Positions 37,357 through 45,727 of a stretch of 64,000 bases of DNA are shown one piece after another. The position numbers and the translations under genes are program-made. The notes beneath the pieces were generated by a model. That model saw only the letters and a list, made by a program, of their open reading frames with translations, was not told the origin of the DNA and made no database searches. Each line of letters starts with the position of its first letter. Position 1 is the first letter of the stretch. The DNA is from Stutzerimonas stutzeri (lineage in GTDB: Bacteria > Pseudomonadota > Gammaproteobacteria > Pseudomonadales > Pseudomonadaceae), in contig NZ_JAMOHZ010000001.1 in the NCBI RefSeq assembly GCF_024448715.1, forward strand, positions 186,001-250,000, in the 5' to 3' direction.

Positions 37357-38364
37357 ATGACTGCTCCACTGCTTCGTTCACTGCACAAGACGCTGCTCGG
37401 TGCCACGCTGGCCGCTGCGGCCGTTCTCGCTCCGCTGGCCGGCCAGGCGGCGGAAACAATGAAGATCGGCACCGTGGTATGGGCCGGTTACGGGCCGTTC
37501 TATGTAGCCGACAAGAAGGATCTGTTCAAACCACACGGGCTGGATGTGGAGTTGCAGTTCTTCAACGACCCTGCCCTGATCCCGACTGCCATGCTCAGCC
37601 GCGCACTCGATGGCGGCATGCTCACCTACGACCAGGTAGTCGCCTCTGTCGCCAAAGGCCTTAAACATCGCGTTGTGATGCCCATCGATTTCTCCAACGG
37701 CGGTGATGCCATCGTCGCGGATGCCTCGATCAGCTCGGTTGCGGATTTCAAGGGTAAGAAGGTTGGCTACAACCCGCTGTCGCCGTCCGATTTTCTGCTC
37801 GCCTATGCGCTGCAACAGAACGGCATGACCGAGAAGGATATCCAGCCAGTCAACATGACGCCCGAAGGCATTCCGGGCGCTATGGCCTCGGGGAACCTGC
37901 CCATTGGCGTGACCTACGAACCCAACGTATCGCAGATCCTTTCCATGGGTGGGAGTGACAAGTTCAAGGTGGTGTACTCCTCCAAGGACGCGCCGGGCCT
38001 GATCACCGATGTGCTGGCGTTCGACGAGGCGGTGATCTCCAAGAAGCCCGCCGCCATCAAAGCAATGATCCAGGGCTACCTGGACGGCCTCGCCTACATG
38101 CAGGAACACCCCGACGAGTCGGCCGAGATCATCGGTGAAGTGTTGGGGGTAAGTGCCGAAGAGGCGATCGAGCAAATGTCCGGCGCGTACAACATTCCCC
38201 TCGCGGAGATGGGAAAGAGCTTCACCCCCAGCGACGACACTCACTCCTTCCACGGCAGCGGCGCGGTTATCGCCAAGCTGCTGATGGACAACGGCCAGAT
38301 CCCTTCGATTCCGGACTTCAGCAATACCTACGACCCGCAATTTACCGAAGCGCTCGCTAAGTAA
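37357..38364 (+). CDS. ABC substrate-binding protein, NMT1/taurine type, of the second guanidine regulon operon
   Basis: The ATG at 37357 follows TAGGAATTTC and begins a signal peptide (LLGATLAAAAVLAPLAGQA), giving 335 residues. The mature protein has the NitT/TauT/NMT1 fold: IGTVVWAGYGPFYVADKKDL, DFKGKKVGYNPLSPSDFLLA and PEGIPGAMASGNLPIGVTYE. It is the first gene after riboswitch 2. A matching permease and ATPase are the last two genes of the same operon, so the three probably form one importer. The ligand is unknown; a guanidine-containing compound is inferred. Confidence 0.88.
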   Translation: MTAPLLRSLHKTLLGATLAAAAVLAPLAGQAAETMKIGTVVWAGYGPFYVADKKDLFKPHGLDVELQFFNDPALIPTAMLSRALDGGMLTYDQVVASVAKGLKHRVVMPIDFSNGGDAIVADASISSVADFKGKKVGYNPLSPSDFLLAYALQQNGMTEKDIQPVNMTPEGIPGAMASGNLPIGVTYEPNVSQILSMGGSDKFKVVYSSKDAPGLITDVLAFDEAVISKKPAAIKAMIQGYLDGLAYMQEHPDESAEIIGEVLGVSAEEAIEQMSGAYNIPLAEMGKSFTPSDDTHSFHGSGAVIAKLLMDNGQIPSIPDFSNTYDPQFTEALAK

Positions 38365-38407
38365 TGCGTGCCGGGGCGGGCTACGCTCGCCTCGGCTGGA
38401 GATCGAT

Positions 38408-39430
38408 ATGCAAACCAGCAAACCGCTTTACCGTTATGCCGATGGCAAGGTGCCGAACACCCTGGCCATTAGCTATGCCCTGCTCGGCTACCTCGTCGGG
38501 CTAGCCCTGCTCTTCCCGGCCAATGGCTGGCTCAACGCGCTGGGTATGCTGCTGCTCGGCCATGCAATGATCATCGCCGCGTACCTGATCCACGAATTTG
38601 CCCACGGCACCATCTTCAGCGTGCCAAAGCACAACCAGTGGGCCGGCAGCGTCTGCAGCTGGCTGACCGGCAGCTGCTATGCCGAGTTTCAGGACCTGCG
38701 CAAGAAGCACATGCGTCACCACGTCGACCGCGCCGATGTCATCACCTTCGACAGCAAGGCCTTTCTCAAGGCACGCCCCGTCTGGTTTCAGAAGCTGGTG
38801 TTGGCGCTCGAGTGGGCCTACGTGCCGGCTGTGGAGCTGATCATGCATTTCTACGTGATCGCGCTGCCCTTCGTCACCGCCAACGAGAAACACCGTGCAC
38901 GTCGCGGCAAGGTTGCCCGGGTCATGCTCGTCCGCACCCTGTTGTTCGCCCTGCTGGGATGGCTGTCGCTAAAGGCACTGGTGCTATATGGCGTGGCCTG
39001 GATGCTGATGGTCACGGTGCTGCGCTTCGCCGATGCCTATCAGCACACCTATGACGCATTCGCCGTGCTTGAAGAAGGCAAGGTGCCTGAGAACAAGCAA
39101 CGCGATCGCACCTACGAACAGCTCAATACCTTCAGCAACCTGGTATCCGCGCGTTGGCCGGCGCTGAACCTGTTGTTGCTTAACTTTTCCTTTCACAACG
39201 CTCATCACGAGAAACCGGTAGCGCCTTGGTATCGCCTGCCCGCGCTGCATGTGGAGCTGTATGGCAGCACTTACAACCAGGTGATCCCGATGCGCGACCT
39301 GCTTGGCAGTTTCCATCGCTACCGCCTGCGTCGCGTGCTGGATGACGACTATGGCGTAGTCGGTGAAGGGCCACATAAGGCTGAGAGCTTCTACGGTGCA
39401 GTTGGCGTGTCTTTCCTCACGGCGGTGTGA
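38408..39430 (+). CDS. Membrane fatty-acid-desaturase-family di-iron enzyme
   Basis: This 340-residue integral membrane protein has the three histidine boxes of the desaturase/hydroxylase superfamily: HEFAH, KKHMRHH and FHNAHH, plus an extra conserved His in ADAYQH. Four or more hydrophobic helices surround them. The family includes fatty acid desaturases, alkane hydroxylases and several amine/amino-acid-linked oxygenases. In this operon, with two SDRs and amide hydrolases, I infer it hydroxylates or desaturates a small guanidine-bearing substrate, for example removing an N-alkyl group. GGAGATCGAT precedes the ATG. Confidence 0.85.
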   Translation: MQTSKPLYRYADGKVPNTLAISYALLGYLVGLALLFPANGWLNALGMLLLGHAMIIAAYLIHEFAHGTIFSVPKHNQWAGSVCSWLTGSCYAEFQDLRKKHMRHHVDRADVITFDSKAFLKARPVWFQKLVLALEWAYVPAVELIMHFYVIALPFVTANEKHRARRGKVARVMLVRTLLFALLGWLSLKALVLYGVAWMLMVTVLRFADAYQHTYDAFAVLEEGKVPENKQRDRTYEQLNTFSNLVSARWPALNLLLLNFSFHNAHHEKPVAPWYRLPALHVELYGSTYNQVIPMRDLLGSFHRYRLRRVLDDDYGVVGEGPHKAESFYGAVGVSFLTAV

Positions 39431-39431
39431 A

Positions 39432-40220
39432 ATGCATAAAGCCCTCGATTATCACGGACGTTGTGTCGTACTGACTGGCGCGGCGGGCGGCATTGGCCGG
39501 CGACTGGCGCAGACTTATGCCGAAGCCGGCGCCACGCTGGAACTGGTCGACCGTAACGCGGATGCCCTTGGCGAGCTCGTGGAGAGCCTGCAAACCGATG
39601 CCGAGATGCATGCCACGACGCTGGAGCTGTCGGACTGGCATGCGGTGCAGCACTTCGCCGACGATCTCGCCTGTCGCGGGCGGTCGGTTGATGTGCTGGT
39701 CAACAACGCGGGCGTGGAATACCAGACGCCGATCACCGAACCCACCTGCGAAGCAGACGCCTGCTGGGCGCAGCTGCTCGACAACAATGTCTCGTCCATG
39801 CAGCGCCTGACCCGTGCCTTGCTGCCTCGACTGCGGGCCGGTGCCAGTGTGATCAACCAAGCGTCCATCTGGGGGCTCAAAGGCGTCCCGAGATTTTCTG
39901 CCTACGCGGCGAGCAAGCATGCGGTGGTCGGTCTGACTCGCTCGCTGGCCTGGGAGCTGGGTCCACGGCGCATCCGCGTGAACGCCGTATGTCCGGGGTG
40001 GATTGGCACCGAAGCGGCGATGCGCTCGCTGCGCGTGATGGCCGAGGAAAACGGCCGCACAGAGGCCGAAGAGTTGGTCGCGGTGCTGGCCGCCCAGGCC
40101 ATCCCAGAACTGCTGACGCCAGCGGACCTGTCCGGCACCTTCCTGTTTCTCGGCTCGCCGCTGGCCGCGGCCCTGACCGGCCAGGCACTGTCGGTCAGCC
40201 ACGGCGAGGTCATGCATTGA
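39432..40220 (+). CDS. Short-chain dehydrogenase/reductase
   Basis: The ATG at 39432, one base after the desaturase stop, gives 262 residues; the frame opens earlier. SDR marks are the cofactor loop TGAAGGIG, VDR with the Asp that favours NAD, NNAG, and the catalytic Ser with Tyr-Lys in QASIWGLKGVPRFSAYAASK. The stop overlaps the next start by one base (TGATG). It may oxidise the alcohol made by the desaturase-like enzyme. The substrate is not identifiable from sequence. Confidence 0.87.
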   Translation: MHKALDYHGRCVVLTGAAGGIGRRLAQTYAEAGATLELVDRNADALGELVESLQTDAEMHATTLELSDWHAVQHFADDLACRGRSVDVLVNNAGVEYQTPITEPTCEADACWAQLLDNNVSSMQRLTRALLPRLRAGASVINQASIWGLKGVPRFSAYAASKHAVVGLTRSLAWELGPRRIRVNAVCPGWIGTEAAMRSLRVMAEENGRTEAEELVAVLAAQAIPELLTPADLSGTFLFLGSPLAAALTGQALSVSHGEVMH

Positions 40221-40957
40221 TGCTCGAAGGCAAGGCGGCTCTGGTGACCGGCGCGGCGACCGGCATTGGCCGAGCGACCGTAGTCGCATTGGTCAACGCG
40301 GGCGCCAGCGTATGGGTCAACCATCATGGGCAGGCTGAACTGGCGCAGCAGCTGGTCGCCGAGCTTGGCGGCAAGGCGCGGAGCGTGGAAGCGGACGTCA
40401 GCTCACCCTCGTCCGTTGCCGGTATGTTCGAGCAAATTCTTGCAGACGGTCCGCTGGATCTGCTGGTGAATAACGCAGGCGTCATTCTCGAAAAACCCTT
40501 TCTCGACACCAGCGAGCAAGACTGGTCACGGGTACTCGACGTCGATCTGCACGGCGTCTATCGCTGCACCCAGCACGCGCTGCGACACATGCGCTCGCGC
40601 GGTGGTGGCTCCATCGTCAATGTCGCCTCGGATCTAGGCTTTCTGGGCCGGAGCGACTATGCCGCCTATTGCACCGCCAAGGCCGGCGTAATCGGCCTTA
40701 CCCGTTCGCTGGCACGCGAGTTCGCCGTAGACGGCATTCGCGTAAACGCTGTCGCGCCTGGCCCCATCGCGACAGCCATGGTGTCGCCAGAACACATGAG
40801 TGATGAATGGATGGCCAAGGAGCTGGATATCCCCATGGCCCGGCTCGGCACACCTGAAGAAGTCGCCGCCGCGATCCTGTTTCTCCTCTCGCCCCACGCC
40901 AGCTACTTCACAGGGCAGATTCTCGGTCCCAATGGCGGCTCATGGATGGGCGCGTGA
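40220..40957 (+). CDS. Short-chain dehydrogenase/reductase
   Basis: The ATG at 40220 begins MLEGKAALVTGAATGIG, giving 245 residues; the longer frame from 39989 is upstream-gene sequence. It has NNAG, the catalytic ASDLGFLGRSDYAAYCTAK and the C-terminal PEEVAAAILFLLSPHASYFT typical of classical SDRs. The nucleotide-binding turn WVNHHGQAE suggests NADP. It is the second SDR in a row, so two sequential oxidations or a stereo-specific pair are possible. Confidence 0.88.
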   Translation: MLEGKAALVTGAATGIGRATVVALVNAGASVWVNHHGQAELAQQLVAELGGKARSVEADVSSPSSVAGMFEQILADGPLDLLVNNAGVILEKPFLDTSEQDWSRVLDVDLHGVYRCTQHALRHMRSRGGGSIVNVASDLGFLGRSDYAAYCTAKAGVIGLTRSLAREFAVDGIRVNAVAPGPIATAMVSPEHMSDEWMAKELDIPMARLGTPEEVAAAILFLLSPHASYFTGQILGPNGGSWMGA

Positions 40958-41838
40958 GCACGCTGCTACCGCAGATTCTATTGGTCACAGGTGCAACCAC
41001 CTGGGGCCTGGGCTGGCTGCCCCTGCACCATTTTGCCAGCCTCGGACTGGTCGGCATGCCATTGGTACTACTCGTCTACGGATTGCTCAGCTTCATTGCC
41101 CTGCCCGTGGTATGGCGTGAACGCCGCGCATGGTTGCCGCAGCGCAAGGGCCTGCTGGCGATAGCGGTGTGCGGAGGCGGTGCCACCGCCGCGTTGGTGA
41201 CAGCGCTGGCCATTGGCGAGGTGGTGCGGGTCATGCTTCTTTTCTATCTCGCCCCCGTGTGGGGCGTGCTGGGTGGCTGGCTGCTACTGGGCGAGCGCCT
41301 GACATTGCTGCGAGTCGGCGCGTTGCTTCTGGCCATGCTTGGAATAGCGCTGACGCTCGGAATCAGCAGCGAACTGCTCCAGCCATTGAGCGGTAGCGAT
41401 TGGCTTGCGCTCGCGGCAGGCCTCGGTTTCAGCCTGAACAACCTTGCCACCCGCGCCGCCGATCGGGTGCCTTTGGCGAGCAAGACATTGGCGCCTTTCG
41501 TGGGCAGTGCCTTGATCGCCGCTGTGCTCTGCCCTTTGCTCGGTGAATACCCGCCATCGCTGAGTTTTGAGTTGAGTTGGCAGATCGCCCTCATGTCGCT
41601 CGGCTGGCTGCTGAGCATGGCCGCCGTGCAATACGGCGTCAGCCACATCGAAGCCGGACGGGCTGCCGTGCTCGTCGTGTTCGAACTGGTGGCTGCGGTG
41701 CTCTCCTCCGCCTGGCTCGGCGAGCAGGCCATCGGCATTCATGAATGGACCGGCGCGGCCTTGGTGACCCTCGCCGCGCTGATCGCCAGCTGGCCGGAAC
41801 GGCCGGCCCTGAACGTAATCCGGAGCCCCTCGCTATGA
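40954..41838 (+). CDS. EamA/DMT-family transporter
   Basis: I chose the GTG at 40954, which overlaps the SDR stop (GTGA); an ATG at 40942 is the alternative. About 294 residues form ten hydrophobic helices in two EamA repeats (GATTWGLGWLPLHHFASLGL, LAPVWGVLGGWLLLGERLTL, SHIEAGRAAVLVVFELVAAV). DMT transporters usually export metabolites or amino acids. Small multidrug members of the superfamily export guanidinium elsewhere, but this is the larger ten-helix class. It overlaps the creatininase gene by four bases. Confidence 0.87.
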   Translation: MSTLLPQILLVTGATTWGLGWLPLHHFASLGLVGMPLVLLVYGLLSFIALPVVWRERRAWLPQRKGLLAIAVCGGGATAALVTALAIGEVVRVMLLFYLAPVWGVLGGWLLLGERLTLLRVGALLLAMLGIALTLGISSELLQPLSGSDWLALAAGLGFSLNNLATRAADRVPLASKTLAPFVGSALIAAVLCPLLGEYPPSLSFELSWQIALMSLGWLLSMAAVQYGVSHIEAGRAAVLVVFELVAAVLSSAWLGEQAIGIHEWTGAALVTLAALIASWPERPALNVIRSPSL

Positions 41839-42611
41839 ACAGCGTACACATGGATCAACTCAGCTGGGTCGAGTACGAACGCCGCGTGCGTGACGGCGCC
41901 GTGCTCTTCCTGCCTTGCGGTGCCACCGAACAGCATGGCCCGCATTTGCCGTTGGGCACCGATGCGCTGCTGGCCAGTGCCATTTGCGCCGACGTCGCCG
42001 ACCGGATCTGCGGGCTTGTGGCGCCGGCGCTGTCCTACGGTTACAAGTCGCAACCCAAGTGCGGCGGCGGGCAACATTTCTGCGGTACCACCAGCCTGGA
42101 TGGCGCCACGCTGAGCGCACTGGTGCGCGACGCCGTCCGCGAGTTTCATCGGCATGGGGTCAAGCGTATGGTCCTGGTGGTCGGCCATTACGAGAATCAG
42201 TGGTTCGTCACCGAAGGCATCCAGTTGGCGCTGCGCGAGCTGGGGCCGGACGCGGATATCGAGGTCATGCGTCTGGAACACTGGGACTTCTGCAGAGAAG
42301 ACACGCTGGTCGATGTGTTTCCCAATGGCTTTCCAGGCTTCGCGCTGGAGCACGCGGCGGTCATCGAAACCTCGTTGATGCTGCATTACCACCCAAGCCT
42401 GGTTGCGCTCGAACGTATTCCGGACGATGGTCCTGCGGACTTTCCGCCCTACGATATGTACCCCGCCCGAACCGAATGGGTACCGCCTTCGGGCGTGCTG
42501 TCCTCGGCCAGAGGCTCCACCGCAGGCAAGGGGCAACGCATGGCCGAGGACATCGTCAGCGGCATTGCCGCGGCGGTCTGCCACGAATTCGCCTTGGGGA
42601 ACTTGCAGTGA
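41835..42611 (+). CDS. Creatininase-family amidohydrolase, close to creatinine amidohydrolase
   Basis: The ATG at 41835 overlaps the transporter stop and gives 258 residues, near the 260 of P. putida creatininase. The metal ligands align exactly with a shift of two: Glu32, His34, Asp43, His118 and Glu120 (GATEQHG, GTDALL, VGHYEN). The neighbourhood YGYKSQPKCGGGQHF and GTTSLDGAT is also that of creatininase. From memory of the P. putida sequence, the active-site Trp154 is kept (HWDF) while Trp174 is replaced by Phe169 (GFALEHAA). The enzyme probably opens or closes a cyclic amide or lactam of a guanidine compound. Whether the substrate is creatinine itself is open. Confidence 0.88.
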   Translation: MNSVHMDQLSWVEYERRVRDGAVLFLPCGATEQHGPHLPLGTDALLASAICADVADRICGLVAPALSYGYKSQPKCGGGQHFCGTTSLDGATLSALVRDAVREFHRHGVKRMVLVVGHYENQWFVTEGIQLALRELGPDADIEVMRLEHWDFCREDTLVDVFPNGFPGFALEHAAVIETSLMLHYHPSLVALERIPDDGPADFPPYDMYPARTEWVPPSGVLSSARGSTAGKGQRMAEDIVSGIAAAVCHEFALGNLQ

Positions 42612-43252
42612 ATCTGGCGCTGGAGCACGCCGCTCTGCTGGTGATCGACATGCAGCGCGACTTCTGCTCGCCAGGCGGCTATGCCGATAAAGCCGGGCTG
42701 GACATCGAACGGCTGCGCGCGCCCATCGAGCCAATCCACCAGCTGTTGATCGCGGCGCGCCGCAGCGGGTTGTTTGTCATACACACCCGTGAAGGCCATC
42801 GTGCCGACCTCAGCGACCTCCCCGACACCAAGCGTCGACGCGCGGAAGCCAGCGGTGCCCCCATTGGAAGCCCTGGACCACTTGGCCGTCTGATGGTGCG
42901 CGGCGAATTCGGCAACGACCTGATCGACGAGTTAAAACCCGAACCCGGAGAGCCGGTAATAGACAAACCGGGTTACAGCGCCTTTGCCCACACCGATCTG
43001 GAACTGCTGCTGCGCAATCGCGGTATTCGCCAGTTGATCCTTGCCGGCGTTACCACCGAGGTGTGCGTGTCCTCTACGCTACGCCACGCGGTTGATCTCG
43101 GCTTTGGCTGCCTGACCGTCGCTGACGCGTGCGGCTCGGCCTACCCTTCGCTGCACGCAGCGGCCCTGTCGATGATCGGTATCGAGGGCGGGCTGTTTGG
43201 CGAGGTGATCACCAGCGATGCGCTCATCGCCCTACTAGAGATGCCCGCATGA
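42608..43252 (+). CDS. Isochorismatase-like amidohydrolase
   Basis: The GTG at 42608 overlaps the creatininase stop and starts VNLALEHAALLVIDMQRDFC, giving 214 residues. The cysteine-hydrolase triad is visible: Asp14 (IDMQRDF), Lys in VIDKPGYSAF, and Cys in GVTTEVCVSST. The pattern HTREGHRADLSDLPDTKRRR with GSPGPLGRLMVRGEFGNDLI resembles biuret- and guanylurea-type amidohydrolases of this family. N-carbamoylsarcosine amidase is another member. It probably cuts a carbamoyl or amidino amide bond of the pathway intermediate. It overlaps the next gene by four bases. Confidence 0.88.
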   Translation: MNLALEHAALLVIDMQRDFCSPGGYADKAGLDIERLRAPIEPIHQLLIAARRSGLFVIHTREGHRADLSDLPDTKRRRAEASGAPIGSPGPLGRLMVRGEFGNDLIDELKPEPGEPVIDKPGYSAFAHTDLELLLRNRGIRQLILAGVTTEVCVSSTLRHAVDLGFGCLTVADACGSAYPSLHAAALSMIGIEGGLFGEVITSDALIALLEMPA

Positions 43253-44031
43253 CCGATGTGCTCAAGCTCTGGCCGCTGCTCACCGCTACCCATCGCTACG
43301 ACAAGTCGATTTCCACGCGCAACCGCGGCCAGGGTACCCAGATCGAGGCGCCGATTCTGGCGTTCCTGATCGAGACCTGCCAGGGCCGCATCCTCTTCGA
43401 TGTCGGCTGCGACTACGCCAAGCTCAGCGACCCTGCGCTGAAGGCACGCTGGTTCGACCCGGTGGAGTTTCCCATGGGTCCGCCGGAAATGACCGAAGAC
43501 CAGCGTTTACCGGCGCACCTAGCCCGGCACGGCCTTACGCCAGCCGATATCGATCTGGTATTTCTCAGTCACCTGCATTTTGACCATGCCGGTGGCCTGT
43601 GCGAGTTCTGCGGCTGCGACGTGCATGTGCACGAAGCGGAACTGGAAGCCGCCCGCACCCAGGCCGACGACGCCTATTTCGCCGATGACTTCACCGGTGA
43701 CTATCGCTGGAAGGTTCAGCGCGAGGAATACGCCCTGGTGCCCGGCGTGCAGGCAATCAATACGCCGGGGCACACCGCCGGACATATGTCGTTGCTCATC
43801 GAATTGCCGCAAGGCCGCCCGGTAATTCTCACCGGCGATGCGGCGGACCTGCAGGAAAATCTAACGGACGAAATAGCACCTGGTCTCTGCTGGCAGGACC
43901 GCGAAGACCTGGCGTTGGACAGCATCCGCAAGCTCAAGGGATTGGCCGCCGAAACCGAGGCGCTGTTGTGGCCCAACCACGATATGGCCTTCTGGCGAAC
44001 CCTCAAACGTTTTCCGGAGTACCACGCATGA
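43249..44031 (+). CDS. Metallo-beta-lactamase-fold hydrolase
   Basis: The ATG at 43249 overlaps the previous stop and gives 260 residues. The zinc-site motif HLHFDHAGG (HxHxDH) and further ligands INTPGHTAGH, GDAADL and NHD near the C-terminus place it in the lactonase/glyoxalase-II-like group, similar in layout to acyl-homoserine lactonases. Hydrolysis of a lactone or ester intermediate is likely. The next gene starts in its stop codon. Confidence 0.87.
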   Translation: MTDVLKLWPLLTATHRYDKSISTRNRGQGTQIEAPILAFLIETCQGRILFDVGCDYAKLSDPALKARWFDPVEFPMGPPEMTEDQRLPAHLARHGLTPADIDLVFLSHLHFDHAGGLCEFCGCDVHVHEAELEAARTQADDAYFADDFTGDYRWKVQREEYALVPGVQAINTPGHTAGHMSLLIELPQGRPVILTGDAADLQENLTDEIAPGLCWQDREDLALDSIRKLKGLAAETEALLWPNHDMAFWRTLKRFPEYHA

Positions 44032-44834
44032 AATCCGTACCCGATGCCTATCTGGGCGTATGGCGCCGTCGTCTGCTGACCACAAGCGCAGGACACCGCG
44101 ACGAGTCCAGCGAAGTCTATTGGTTGCAAACTTCAAACCTGCACGCCGATGTGCGCATCCCGCATCCGCCGACCACGCCGCCGTCGGCTTCGCTCGCCAC
44201 CTGTACTCATGCACAACAGCAGGCCTTGTGTGAACAGGCCGGCTTCGCCGGTTTGACTGATGTGCAGGATGACCTGTGTCAGTGGCATCGCCTGATCGAT
44301 TATCAGCCGCCCGGTGGTGCACCGGACATTGGCTGCATGAAATTTGAGGGTCCTGATCGGTTGATCGAGGATGGGCTGGACGGCAGTTATCACGAAGTCT
44401 GGCAGCGCATCCCCGAGTCCCAGGGCACCAATTGGGGGCTGTGGCTGCGCTCGGCTGACGAGCCGGAGCGCCAGGCCTGCCTGCTGATGGCAGGCGATTA
44501 CTTCATGTTCGCCGCTGACAGACCGGCTGCGCTGGATACCGGCGGCGACTTGCGCGAGCAGCTCGCCCGCGCAACACCCGATCGGCGTACCGACCTGCTT
44601 GCCTGCGAAATATCATTTGGCCGCCAGCGCAACGGCGCAACGCCCTGGATGATCAGCCATTCCACGCTTCCGGGGCGCGTCGGGGACAGCCTGCTAGCGA
44701 GCTACTGGAACTTCAGCCAGCCCTCGGGCATTCCTGAGGATGATTTGGCACGCATTGGCCGGTTCCCCCCTACGCTCGGCTGGATCAGCGTAGCGACTCC
44801 GATTTCCACACTTGCGCAAAAGGTGGTTGCATGA
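44028..44834 (+). CDS. Unrecognised protein of the second guanidine operon
   Basis: The ATG at 44028 overlaps the previous stop and gives 268 residues with no signal peptide or membrane segment. Segments such as YLGVWRRRLLTTSAGHRDES, HRLIDYQPPGGAPDIGCMKF and HEVWQRIPESQGTNWGLWLR suggest a beta-rich, lipocalin-like fold, with two halves that both contain WRR/WLR strands. I do not recognise a family with confidence; fungal HRI1-like proteins have a similar outline but I cannot confirm it. Four-base overlaps on both sides show it belongs to the operon and is probably needed in the pathway. Confidence 0.75.
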   Translation: MKSVPDAYLGVWRRRLLTTSAGHRDESSEVYWLQTSNLHADVRIPHPPTTPPSASLATCTHAQQQALCEQAGFAGLTDVQDDLCQWHRLIDYQPPGGAPDIGCMKFEGPDRLIEDGLDGSYHEVWQRIPESQGTNWGLWLRSADEPERQACLLMAGDYFMFAADRPAALDTGGDLREQLARATPDRRTDLLACEISFGRQRNGATPWMISHSTLPGRVGDSLLASYWNFSQPSGIPEDDLARIGRFPPTLGWISVATPISTLAQKVVA

Positions 44835-45727
44835 CGGCACATCTCTCCCTGGCCTCGGCCGCTGAGCTGGACGTACCCACCGCCAACGAGGCGAAGCCGG
44901 GCGATACTGTTTTCATCGCACCGCCTACAGCGGTAAGGCGCATCCGTTGGTGGCGCATTCGCGGCGAGCTGCCGAAAACCACCATTTGGACACTGGCCGC
45001 TGCTGGCCTGATGTCGCCCTTCGTCCTCTGGTGGGCCTATACCGCGCTGGGGCTGGCTGACCCCATGTTCATGCCCAGCCCCGGGGCCGTGCTGGAACGG
45101 CTCGGCCGCTGGTGGGCCAGCGAAGGCCTGCTCACCGACATCGGCATCAGTGTCTGGCGGGTCATGGCCGGCTTTGGCGCCTCAGCGTTGCTCGCGCTAC
45201 CGCTGGGGCTGTACATCGGCACCTACCGCCCGGTGCAGGCATTTCTTGAACCCCTGACCGATTTCATACGCTATATGCCGGCGGTGGCGTTCATTCCCCT
45301 GGTCATGTTGTGGGTCGGCATCGATGAAGGCTCCAAGGTGCTCATCATCTTTATCGGCACCTTCTTCCAGATGGTGTTGATGGTGGCCGAAGACGTACGC
45401 CGTGTGCCCATGACTCAAATCGAGGCCGCACAGACGATGGGCGCCAGCCGGGGCGAAATCGTCAAGCTGGTCATTCTGCCGTCCGCGCGCCCGGCGATAC
45501 TCGACACCTTGCGCATCACCTGCGGCTGGGCCTGGACTTATCTGGTCGTCGCCGAACTGGTCGCCGCCAACTCGGGTCTTGGCTACGCCATCCTCAAGGC
45601 CCAGCGCTACATGCATACCGACAAGATCTTCGCTGGCATCCTCTTGATCGGCCTGATTGGCTTGCTGACAGACCAGGCCTTCCGCTGGCTTTCACGCCGC
45701 GCCTTTCCGTGGAGAAAACAAGCATGA
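44831..45727 (+). CDS. ABC transporter permease, second guanidine operon
   Basis: The protein has 298 residues: an N-terminal cytoplasmic part of about 50 residues followed by six helices (AAAGLMSPFVLWWAY onward) and the BPD permease loop (IEAAQTMGASRGEIVKLVIL). It is of the nitrate/sulfonate/taurine type and paralogous to the permease at 27782. It overlaps both neighbours by four bases. With the ATPase that follows and the binding protein at 37357 it forms a complete importer in one operon. Confidence 0.9.
   Translation: MTAHLSLASAAELDVPTANEAKPGDTVFIAPPTAVRRIRWWRIRGELPKTTIWTLAAAGLMSPFVLWWAYTALGLADPMFMPSPGAVLERLGRWWASEGLLTDIGISVWRVMAGFGASALLALPLGLYIGTYRPVQAFLEPLTDFIRYMPAVAFIPLVMLWVGIDEGSKVLIIFIGTFFQMVLMVAEDVRRVPMTQIEAAQTMGASRGEIVKLVILPSARPAILDTLRITCGWAWTYLVVAELVAANSGLGYAILKAQRYMHTDKIFAGILLIGLIGLLTDQAFRWLSRRAFPWRKQA

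Noticed and set aside
42608-43252. The hydrolase as a true isochorismatase of siderophore synthesis
   Set aside because: No siderophore genes are nearby, and the HTREGH and IGSPGPLGRLMVRGEFG pattern is that of amide-cleaving members of the family.
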